64,000 bases of DNA from Actinokineospora baliensis (lineage in GTDB: Bacteria > Actinomycetota > Actinomycetes > Mycobacteriales > Pseudonocardiaceae): NCBI RefSeq assembly GCF_016907695.1, contig NZ_JAFBCK010000001.1, forward strand, positions 5,692,001-5,756,000, written 5' to 3'. The position numbers and the translations under genes are program-made. Below the pieces are notes generated by a model. It was given only the letters and a program-made list of their open reading frames with translations. It ran no database searches and was not told the DNA's origin. Shown one piece after another: positions 35,963 to 45,900 of the stretch (its first letter is position 1; each line of letters opens with the position of its first letter).

Positions 35963-38900
35963 CTCCGGTGGTCCTCTCCACTCGGGCGGACACCGCGGCG
36001 GCGGTGCCGGGCGCGAGCGCGACGCGCAGTTCGGGCAGTGGTCGTCCGTGGTGTCCGCGCACCACGGGGCGGTCGCCGTCCCCGGTGACCAGGATCTCGG
36101 CGGGGAACAGCCGGTCGCCGCCCCGCTCGGACAGCCAGGCGCGCACGGCGTCCTTGACCGCTATCCGGCCGAGCAGCCAGGTCCGCTGCTCGCGGGGTGG
36201 CACCGCGTAGTACTCGGCCCGTTCGGGGGCGTTGAGGTACACCCCGACGAAGACCTCCCGGGCGGCCAGGGTCCGCCACCGGTCTTCGGCGACCCACCAA
36301 CCGTCGGCCTGCTCGCGCGACAGGTAGTTGTCCTGCGGGAAGGCGTAGACCTCGCGGTCGGTGTGGTCGCAGTCGAGGCGGATGTCCTGCCAGCCGGTGA
36401 TCCGGGCCCACACCCGGTCGCCGTGGCGGATCTCGGCGTCCATGGCGAGCGCGGTGTCGTCGGGGACCCTGGCGTCGACGAGGCAGTCGACCTGGGCACC
36501 CAGCGGGGCCGGTGGACCGTGGAAGGTGATGGCGTCGATCCGGACCGGGAACGCGAGGACGCCGCGGTCGACGCGGGTCTGCAGCCAGCAGGCCAGCACC
36601 TGGCCGACGTTGTCCAACACGAATCCGGGCGCGGGCAGGACGGTGATCCGGCCGGACACCCGATCGCCCGCGTGCGGGACGATCTCGGTCACGCCCTGGA
36701 ACTGTGGGCCGTGGAACATCTGCCTGGCGCCGTAGACGTCCCGCGGTGTCAGCGCCGGGCCGACGGCCGGACCTGGGTCCGGTGCGCGCTCGGGGGCAGG
36801 CGGGTAGGTGGCGGCCAGCTCGACGGTCATCGCCGCGCAGTCGCCGATGTGTACCGAGACCCCGGCCTCGGTGCGCTCGAGGCGGATCTCCACCTCCTGC
36901 ACGGGAGCGGCGATCAGCCACCGGCTGAACCGTGCGTCACGCACGGCGACAGCCACCTCGCCGGGCCACGCCCGTTCGGCGGCGTGGCACGCCCACTCCA
37001 CCAAAGTGGTGGCGGGGACGACGGGTCGGTAGTCGGTCTCATCCGGCCAGTCGGCGCGCTGTCTGAAGAAGCGGTGCCCGCGGAGATAGGGCATCTCCTC
37101 GACCGAGATCCGCATTGTGCTTGTTCGTACACCAGGAAAGGAGGTCACCTCAGAAGCAGCAACACCCCGCGCAGGCGGTCGGGCCATGGCCGCGGCAACT
37201 GCCCGCACGGCGTCGTCGGTCTCGCCGATCAGCGCGGACAACTCGGCGGCGATCTCCGCGGGCAGGCCGTCGGGAAGTTCACGAACCGCGACCCGCCGGT
37301 CGACCAAACCACGGGCCGACTCCCCCACCCTCAAGGTGGGGGTGGCCACCCGCACCTCCACCTCGGATCGGACGGGAACCCGGGTTCGAGTCGGGGTCAC
37401 GGGCTTGGCGGGGGTGAGTGCCGCCAGGTCGGGGTTGGCGCCGTGGGTCCAGAGGGCGGTGGCCACCCGGCGGAGCTGGGCCAGGCCTGGGCGGACCGAG
37501 GAGGCGGCGTTGATGACCAGGTGTGGGTGGCCGGTCAGGGTGTCGGCGACGAAGGAGCCGAGTTGGCCTGGTCCCATGTGGACGAACACGCGGTGGCCGT
37601 CGGCGTACATGCGCTCGACCAGTTCGCGGAAGCGGACGGGGCGGAGCAGGAAGTCGGTGGCGAGCGCGAACAGGGCGGCCGGGTCGTCGGGGTAGCGGTC
37701 GACGGTGGTGGCGGACCAGACCGGCACCGGACCGGGCCGGGTCTCGGACGCGGCGAACGCGGCCAGGTACGGCGCTAGGTGCGGGCGCATCATCGGGGTG
37801 TGGAACCCGGTCTGGAACGGCAGCGGGCGGGCGATCACCCCGGCCGCGCGGAACCGGGCGGCCGAGCGCTCGATGGCCGGGCGGGGGCCGCAGACCACCG
37901 TCTGGCGGGGGGCGTTGTCGTGGGAGACCACGACCTCGGGTTCGTCGGCGATGCCCGCGGTGGCGTCGGCGACCGAGCACCCGAGGGCGAGGTAGTCCAC
38001 GTCCGGCATCGGGAATCCGGGCAGGCCGATGGCGGGGCGGTCGCCGGTGACCGTGCCGGTGGCGGCCGCGGCGGTCCACTCGCCGATGCTGTGGCCTGCG
38101 ACGCCGTCCGGGTGGACGCCCATCGCGGCGAGCGCCCGGTGCAACAGCAGGGCGACGTCGGCGACGCCCGCGACGTGGGCTGGGACCGAGGTGGTGTCGG
38201 TCAGCGGGGGCCGGGCTCCGAGCAGGGTGGCGACGTCGTCGACCCTGGGGGTGAACTCGGCTTCCAGGCCGGGGAACACGAACGCCGTCTTGGCGTCCGG
38301 GTCCCGCAGCAGGGGTGCGCCGGTGAACCACACGTCGCCCGATGACCAGGTCCAGCCGGGGTGGGCGGCGCGGTCCAGGACGCGGTGGGCGATGGTCAGG
38401 CGGCGTTCGGTGGGGTCGACGACGCCCAGGCGGAAGCGGCCGTCGGGGTGAGCGGGTGGCTCGTCGACCAGTGCTCGGTCCAGGCGCCGCCGCAACTCGC
38501 GGGGGTCGTCGGCGGCCAGCCACAGGAGCCGCTCCGCCTCTGCCACCCGGGTGCGGGACGGGGACCGGCGGACCGGGGCGGTGGTGTCCTGTTCGACGAC
38601 CACGTGGGCGTTGATGCCGCCGAAGCCGAAGGCGTTGACCGCGGCTCGGCGGGGGCCGACCCCTTCCCAGGGTTTGGCGGTGTCGAGGGTGTGGAAGCGG
38701 GTGCGCTCCAGCAGTGGGTTCGGCTCGGCGCAGTGCAGGGTGGGCAGCAGGACGCCGTGGTAGATGGCCAGGACCGACTTGATCAGGCCCGCGATGCCCG
38801 CGGCGGGCATGGTGTGACCGATCATCGATTTGACCGAGCCGATCACCGCCGAGGCACCGGGCGGGTTGCCGAAGACGTCGGCGAGGGCGGTCAGTTCGGC

Positions 38901-39980
38901 GGCGTCGCCGACCGGGGTGCCGGTGCTGTGCGCCTCGACCAGGCCGACGGCGTCCGGGGCGGTCGGGTCCAGCCCGGCCGCGGACCAGGCGCGGACGAGG
39001 GCCGCGCGTTGGCCAGCGGTGTCGGGGTTGAACAGGCTCTGCGTGCGGCCGTCGCTGGCCGAGCCGGTGCCGCGGATGACGGCGTAGACGCGGTTGCCGT
39101 CGCGGTGGGCGTCGGCGAGTCGGCGGAGGGCGATGATGCCCGCGCCTTCGCCGATGAGCAGGCCGTCGGCGGCGGCGGACAGCGGGCGGATCTGCTGGGT
39201 GGGCGACAGGGCGCGCAGTTGGCTGAACACCGACCAGAAAGCGTCGTCGTGGCCGTGGTAGACGCCGCCGGTGAGGACGGTGTCGCAGCGGCGCGCGGAC
39301 AGTTCACCCACCGCTTGGTCGACGGCCAGCAGGGACGACGCGCAGGCGGCGTCGATCGTGTAGGCCGGTCCGCGCAGGTCGAGCCGGTTGGCCACGCGGG
39401 AGGCGGTCAGGTTCGGCACCAGGTTGATCGTCGACTCCGGCTGCATGGGCCCCATTGGTTCCAGCAGCGCCGCGCGCACCTCGGCCAACTCGTCCGCGCC
39501 AAGGCCGGGGCTCAGTTCGGCGAGCACGCGCAGGACCGAGCGCACGGTACGGACCCGCTGTTCGAAGCCGACCATGCGCGGCCCGGCGTACCCGCCGCGG
39601 CCGAGGATGACGCCGATGCGGCTCGGGTCGCCGAGACCGGGCAGCCCGCCCGCGTCGGCGATCGCCTCGGCGGCCACCTTCAGGGTCAGCAGCTGCTCCG
39701 GTTCCACCGTGCCGACCGCGTTGGGCATGATCCCCAGCCCAGCGGCGTCCACTGTGAACGGTGCGAGGAACCCGCCGCGGTGGCAGTAGGTGCGGTCCGG
39801 TGGAACGGGCTGCATCGGGTCTTCCACGCCTGCGTGGAACTCGGGGTCGCGGCGGTCGGGCGGGAACTCGGTGATGGCGTCGTGGCCGGTGCGCAGGTTG
39901 TGCCAGTAGGTGTCGAGGTCGGGCGCGCCGGGCAGCATCACCGCCATCCCGACGACCGCGATCGGGTCACGCGCGCTCAT
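35955..39980 (-). CDS. PUFA-synthase-like iterative PKS, KS-AT-DH with C-terminal PPTase-like region
   Basis: 1341 aa. The KS has DAACASSLLAVD (Cys near 212), EAHSTGTPVGD and KSMIGHTMPAAG, the PfaA/enediyne-like subtype. The AT-like region has GHSIGEW (Ser near 630) and FQTGFHTP. A dehydratase hot-dog pair starts with MPYLRGHRFFRQ (His near 967). The last 120 residues contain LLGRIAVKDAVRAWL and LFPAEILV, resembling the C-terminal phosphopantetheinyl transferase domain of enediyne PKSs, though shortened. It starts 5 bp after the preceding synthase stop. It provides dehydration for the partner synthase. No enediyne warhead genes accompany it, so I call it a secondary-lipid type synthase. Confidence 0.85.
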   Translation of the reverse strand: MSARDPIAVVGMAVMLPGAPDLDTYWHNLRTGHDAITEFPPDRRDPEFHAGVEDPMQPVPPDRTYCHRGGFLAPFTVDAAGLGIMPNAVGTVEPEQLLTLKVAAEAIADAGGLPGLGDPSRIGVILGRGGYAGPRMVGFEQRVRTVRSVLRVLAELSPGLGADELAEVRAALLEPMGPMQPESTINLVPNLTASRVANRLDLRGPAYTIDAACASSLLAVDQAVGELSARRCDTVLTGGVYHGHDDAFWSVFSQLRALSPTQQIRPLSAAADGLLIGEGAGIIALRRLADAHRDGNRVYAVIRGTGSASDGRTQSLFNPDTAGQRAALVRAWSAAGLDPTAPDAVGLVEAHSTGTPVGDAAELTALADVFGNPPGASAVIGSVKSMIGHTMPAAGIAGLIKSVLAIYHGVLLPTLHCAEPNPLLERTRFHTLDTAKPWEGVGPRRAAVNAFGFGGINAHVVVEQDTTAPVRRSPSRTRVAEAERLLWLAADDPRELRRRLDRALVDEPPAHPDGRFRLGVVDPTERRLTIAHRVLDRAAHPGWTWSSGDVWFTGAPLLRDPDAKTAFVFPGLEAEFTPRVDDVATLLGARPPLTDTTSVPAHVAGVADVALLLHRALAAMGVHPDGVAGHSIGEWTAAAATGTVTGDRPAIGLPGFPMPDVDYLALGCSVADATAGIADEPEVVVSHDNAPRQTVVCGPRPAIERSAARFRAAGVIARPLPFQTGFHTPMMRPHLAPYLAAFAASETRPGPVPVWSATTVDRYPDDPAALFALATDFLLRPVRFRELVERMYADGHRVFVHMGPGQLGSFVADTLTGHPHLVINAASSVRPGLAQLRRVATALWTHGANPDLAALTPAKPVTPTRTRVPVRSEVEVRVATPTLRVGESARGLVDRRVAVRELPDGLPAEIAAELSALIGETDDAVRAVAAAMARPPARGVAASEVTSFPGVRTSTMRISVEEMPYLRGHRFFRQRADWPDETDYRPVVPATTLVEWACHAAERAWPGEVAVAVRDARFSRWLIAAPVQEVEIRLERTEAGVSVHIGDCAAMTVELAATYPPAPERAPDPGPAVGPALTPRDVYGARQMFHGPQFQGVTEIVPHAGDRVSGRITVLPAPGFVLDNVGQVLACWLQTRVDRGVLAFPVRIDAITFHGPPAPLGAQVDCLVDARVPDDTALAMDAEIRHGDRVWARITGWQDIRLDCDHTDREVYAFPQDNYLSREQADGWWVAEDRWRTLAAREVFVGVYLNAPERAEYYAVPPREQRTWLLGRIAVKDAVRAWLSERGGDRLFPAEILVTGDGDRPVVRGHHGRPLPELRVALAPGTAAAVSARVERTTGDA

Positions 39981-39985
39981 CGCCG

Positions 39986-42900
39986 TCACACCCAGGCCGT
40001 GTAGACGACCGCCCGCGAGTCCTGGCCGCCGTCGGCCAGCTCCCGCACCAGGCTCTCGGCGCCCGCGTCCGGGTCGATCAGGCCGATGCCGCGCCGGTCG
40101 AGGTCGCGGGCGAGCTCGGCGGACACCATGCCCGCGTGCTCGCCGACCGGCGCCCACGGTCCCCAGTGGACGGTCAGCACCCGGCAGCCGGAGCTCGCGG
40201 CGAAGGCCGTGCCCAGGGTCTCCAGCGCGTCGTTGCCCGCCGCGTAGTCGACCTGCCCGCGGTTGCCGAACACCCCGGAGACGCTGCCGAACAGCACCGT
40301 GACGCCGGGGCGGATCCCCGTCTCGGCGAGCGCGTCGAGCAGGGCCCGCGCACCGTCCACCTTGGTCGAGAACACCCGGTGGAACGACGCGTCGTCCTTC
40401 TGCAGCATGAGGCGGTCGTCGAGGATCCCGGCGGCGTAGACGACGCCGTCGAGCCTGCCGTGCCTGGCGTGCACGTCCTTGACGAGTTGCCGCACCGCCG
40501 CGCCGTCGCGCACGTCCACCGACCGGTAGTCGACGCGCCCGCCCACCGCGCGGACCTGGGCGACGGTCGCCGTGACCTCGCGCTGGGCCAGGAACTGCCT
40601 GACCGCGCGGTCGACCTCGGCGAGCGGACGGCCCTCGGCGGCGAAGGCGGCGCGCAGCGCGACCTCGTCGGCGGTGGCCAGTTCCGGCGGCGGTGCGGAC
40701 TCCGGCGGCCACGGCGTGCGGCCCGCCAGTTCGAGGTGGCACCCGGTGGCGGCGGCCAGCGCGGCGCAGCACCGCGCGGTGATGCCCCGGGCGCCGCCGA
40801 TGACCAGGACCACGGAGTCGCGGTCGAACCCCAGGGCGCTCTCGCCCCCTGCCAGTTGCGCCTCGACGACGTCGAAGGCGTACCGCTGCCCGTCCACGTG
40901 CCGGACCACGGGGAGTTCCGCGTGGTCCGCCAACTCGGCCGCGAGCACCTGGGCCAGCGCGGCGGGGGGCATGCCCGGCGTGATCTCGACCAGGCGGACC
41001 AGCAGCGCCGGGTGTTCCTGGTGGACGGATCGGACCAGGCCGCGCAGACCGGCGGCGTGCGCGGGTGCCTGACCGTCTTCGTGCGGCGACACCACCAGCA
41101 CCGTGTCCGCCCCGCCTGCCACGGCGTCGCGGACGGTCGCGAACACCTTTGGCGCCACCGGGTCGTCGGCGGGGGTGAGCGGGGTGAGCACGACGACGAT
41201 GTCGCCGCCGTCGTGGACCTGGCCGCCGTGGTCGGCCACCATCGCGGCCACCGCCTCGGCGTACTCGCCGTCGGCGAGCTCGTGCACGACGCGCACGCGC
41301 CTGCTGGTGAGGTCTGGTGCCAGTGCGCGCTGGGCGGCCGGGATCGCGCGGGGCAGGAACCGCCGTGGCGGCACACCCGCGACCGCCCCGATCTGGGGCA
41401 GGGTCGCCTCGACCAGCCCCAGCCGCTCGTTGAGCCAGTCGGCCATGGACTGGGCGCTGCGCCTGCGGTGCAGTTCGTCGTGCACCGAGCCCTCGGCGTC
41501 CACGCCGAGCTTGGCGATCAGCGTCCCGGCGATCTCGGTGCGCTTGATCGAGTCGATGGACAGGTCGGCCTCCAGGTCGAGGTCGCCGTCGATCATCTCC
41601 GGCGGGTACCCGGTGCGGGCGCTGATCACGTCGACCACCGCGGCCAGCACATCCGTGGGCACCTCGACCGCGGCCGCCGGTTCCGGGGTCGGTTCGGCGA
41701 TCGCGGGGGCCGCTGGGACCACCAGCACCGGGGCGGGCGCGAGGGCGGGCGGCGCCATCGCGACGACCGGTGCGGCGGGCGCCGCATAGCCCAGGTAGCC
41801 CAGCAGCACGTCCCGCTGCGCGGAGACGATCTCGCGATTGGTCCGCAGGAAGGAGGTGACGACCTCCTCGCGCGGGTCGCGCGCGATCGCGGGGGTGTCC
41901 GGTGACATGAGGGACCTCGTGATTCGTTCGGCGGGGACCAGCGCCCCGGTGGGGATGGTGCCGTCGGCCCGGCGGACGAGTTGGCCGTCGACCGTCCACG
42001 GCGCGGGCGGCCGCGGGGCACGCCCCCGGCCACGCACCAGCCAGTCGGTGTCGACCGGCACCCCGGCGACGGCCAGGCGGGCGAGCGCGGTGAGCACGCC
42101 GCGCAGTCCAGGGGCGCCGGGGTCGCAGGCCACCGCGGTGTGCGACTCCTCGGCCAGGATCGCGCCGACCAGGCCGGTGAGCACCGAGCCGGGGCCGACC
42201 TCGACGAAGGTCCTGGCCCCCGCGGCGTGCATGGCGCGCACCTGCTCGACGAACCGGACCGGGGCGGCGACCTGGGCGGCCAACTCGGCCCGGACGTCCG
42301 AAGTGGACGAATACGCGGCGGCGGTCCGGTTGGCGTACACCGGCAGCCCCGGCGGCCGGATCTCCTCGTCGGCGAGCGCGGTGGCGAACAGATCGGCGGC
42401 GGGCGCGACAACGGCGCTGTGGAACGCGCAGGCCACCGGGATGCGCTTGGCCGACAGACCCGCCGCGCGTAGCCGGTCCACCGCGTCGACGACGCGCTCG
42501 GTGGGCCCGGACAGCACGACCTGCTCAGGCCCGTTGTGGTTGGCCACCACCACGTCACCGTCGAGACCCCACTCGCCCAGCAGCGCCGCCACGTCCGCGA
42601 GCGGTGCCCGGACCGCGGCCATCGTGCCCGGCTCGTCCCGCGCCACGGTCATGATCGCCTCGGCGCGGCGGGCGCTGAGCCGCAGCAATGCCGCGCGGTC
42701 GAACGATCCGGCCACTGACAGCGCGACCAGCTCGCCGTAGCTGTGGCCGCCGAGCAGATCCGGGCGGACGCCGACCCGGTCCAGCAGTTCCGCGACCGCG
42801 ACCGCGGCGAGACCGAGGGCGGGCTGGGCGACCCGGGTGTCGCGCAGCGCCGCGTCTTGGGCCACGACGGCGTCCGGGTCGAAAGCGGCAGGCGGGAACG

Positions 42901-45900
42901 CTGTAGCCGCGACCGGCGAGTCCAAGCCCGCCTTGAGATCAGGAAAGGCGACGAACAGACCGGAGAGCATCCCTGTGCGCTGGCTGCCCTGGCCGGGAAC
43001 GAGGAACGCGATCTTGCCGGGGTCGGCGTCCGCCAACGCGGTGACCAGCGCCCGATGCGCTCGACCGTCGAGCGCGGCGCGCAGGGCATCGGCGAGTTCT
43101 GCGGTGTCCCGGGCGACCACCGCGTGCTGGACCGGCGTCGCCCGCGACCACCCGGACACCTCGACGGCCAGGTCGGCGAGCGTGGTGTCGTCGGTGATCA
43201 GCGCCAGCAGGTCCCGCGCGGCCTCCGTGGAGCGCAGCAAGAACAGCTCGGCATCCCAGTCGCGCAGCGCGTGCCGCTGCAACGGCCCACCGGCACCCGT
43301 CGTCAGCACGGCGTGGAAGTTGGTGCCACCGAAGCCGAACGCGCTGACCCCGGCCACGCGGTCACCCCGCGCGGTGAGCCAGGGCCGGGCCGCGGTGTCG
43401 AAGGTGAACGGGCTGCGCTGCCGGTCCCAGCCCGCGATCGGCTCGGACAGGTGCAGCGTCGGCGGGAGGACCCCGTGCCACAGCGACAGCGCCGCCTTGA
43501 TCACCCCCGCGAGCCCAGCCGCGCACTTCGCGTGCCCGATCTGGCTCTTCACCGAACCCAGCCCGCACGTCCCCGGCTGGGCGCCCGCCGCGACGAAGAA
43601 GTCGGTGAGGCTGGTCAGCTCCGTGCTGTCACCCACGACCGTGCCGGTGCCGTGCGCCTCGACGAGCCCGACAGCCGCCGGGGACACCCCCGCCGCCTCG
43701 TAGGCCCGGGTGAGCGCGTTGCGCTGCCCTTCCGGCCGGGGCGCGGTGAGCCCCAACGAGCGGCCGTCACTGGCCGAACCGACCGCGCGGACCACCGCGT
43801 AGACCCGGTCGCCGTCGCGCTCGGCGTCGGCGAGGCGTTTGAGCACCAGGCAGGCCACGCCCTCACCGAGGGCGATCCCGTCGCTGTCGCGGGCGAAGGG
43901 CCTGCACCGGCCGGTCGGCGAGAGCGCGCCCGCCGAGGTGAACATGAGGTAGTCGTTGATGCCGTTGTGCAGGTCGACCGCGCCGCACAGCATCATGTCG
44001 GCGCCGCCGTGCGCCAGGTCGCGGCAGGCCAGGTCGAGCGCGGCCAGCGACGACGCGCAGGCCGCGTCGACGGTGTAGTTGGCGCCGCCGAGGTCGAGCC
44101 GGTTGGCGACGCGGCCGGAGATGACGTTGGTGAGCGTGCCGGGGAAGGAGTCCTCGGTCAGCGTCGGCAGCAGGGCGGCCAGTTCCTCGGGCAACTCCCC
44201 CAGCCACGACGGCAGGACCCCGCGCACCACGGTCGCGCTGGACAGGTCACCGCCCGCCTCGGCGCCGAAGATCACGCCGGTGCGCTCGCGGGGGAACGGG
44301 CGGTCGAGGTAGCCCGCGTCGGCCAGTGCCCGGCGGGAGACCTCCAGCGACAGCAGTTGGGCGGGGTCGATGCTGCCCATCGAGGCGGGCGGGATGCCGA
44401 AGGACATCGGGTCGAACGGGACCTGGGGCAGGAACCCGCCCCACTTCGACGGTGTGGTGCCGGGCTCGCCGCCACCCTCGCGGAAGAACAGCTCGGTGTC
44501 CCACCGGTGCGGCGGCACCTCGGTCACGTCGTCGCGGCCGCGCAGGATGCCGGACCAGAACCCGTCCAGGTCGGTGGAACCGGGGAACACGCAGGCCATG
44601 CCCACGATCGCGACGTCGAGCGGCTTCGGCTCGGTCCGGGTCTCGACACGCGCCGGACGTCGACGGGCTCCGAGCAGAGCGGCCGCGCCGTCGGTGACCG
44701 CCCGGTGCAGAGCGGCGATGTCTGTGCGTTCACCGCGCAACACGGCGGCCTGGCCGACCATGTACATGCCCTCGGCGAACTGCCCGTCGTCGTCGACGTC
44801 CACCAGGTCAGCGCCTTCGCGGCGCAGCCCCTTGCTGGCGATGCGCAGCCTGCCGACGTTGAGCTCCTCCAGCACCTGCCAGCGCTCCCGGACCCCGACG
44901 CCGCGTGCGGCCAGGTCCTCGGCAGTGGTCTCGAAATGCGAAACGAACGGGGTGGGCAGGCATCGGGTCTCGTGGCCCGGGGCGGTGCGGACGGTGACGG
45001 TGCGGTCCGCGGCCATGACCTCGCGCTGGTACCGGTCGGTGATCGCACCGTGCCGCACGGCCTCATCGGTGAACAGGTACGCCGTGCCCATCAGCACGCC
45101 AACACCCACACCGCGCCGGGCCTGCGGAGCCGCCATCGCCGCGACGGCGGCCGCGGAGATCTCGTCGTGCACGCCACCGGCGAACAGGACCTCCACACCC
45201 TCGACGTCCGCGCGCGCGGCGAGCACGCCCAGTTGCGCCTCCCAGAGGGAAAAGCTGCTGCGCGGCCCGATGTGACCACCACACTCGGTGCCTTCGAAGA
45301 CAAACCGACGGGCGCCTTGGTCGAGGTACTGGTCAAGCAGCGTCGGGGACGGCACGTGCACATAGGTGGCGATGCCGTCGGCCTCTAGGGCGGCTGCCTG
45401 TGCGGGAGTTCCGCCCGCGATGAGAACGCTGCGGGGGCGGACCGCGCGTACGGCAGCGAGTTGAGCGGCGCGCAGTTCGTCGGGAACGAAGCCGAGGATG
45501 CCCGCACCCCACGGCCGGTCGCCGAGCTGAGCGGCGGTGCGCCGCAGCAGGTCCTCGGTGCGCGGGCCATCGGCGAGAGCCACCGCGACGTACGGCATAG
45601 CGCCCTGCTCAGCCACCGCCAGCGCGAACCCCGGCTGGTCACTGACCCGGGTCATGGGCCCTTGGACGATCGCGTGCCTAACGCCGAGAGTGCGGCACAG
45701 TGGCTCGCCTTGCGCGCGGGGGTCAACATCCACGCCTGCGGAATCGAGGTCGCGGACCATGCCGCGCATCAACGCCTCCGCGGTCGGGTATCGCTGCGCC
45801 AGCGAGGTGGCCAGGTGGGCGTCCTCACCGAGCGGGAGTTCAGTCCCCCGCAGGAGCCGCCGCCCATCAACAGGTCCGGTCTCCGAACCATCGGCCGTGG

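Noticed and set aside
39981..41999. N-terminal extension of the DH synthase frame (2014 aa in total)
   Set aside because: The extra 670 residues are an Arg/Gly/Pro-rich shadow of the ACP-KR region of the preceding synthase. The ATG at 39980 begins the KS exactly and lies 5 bp after the previous stop.
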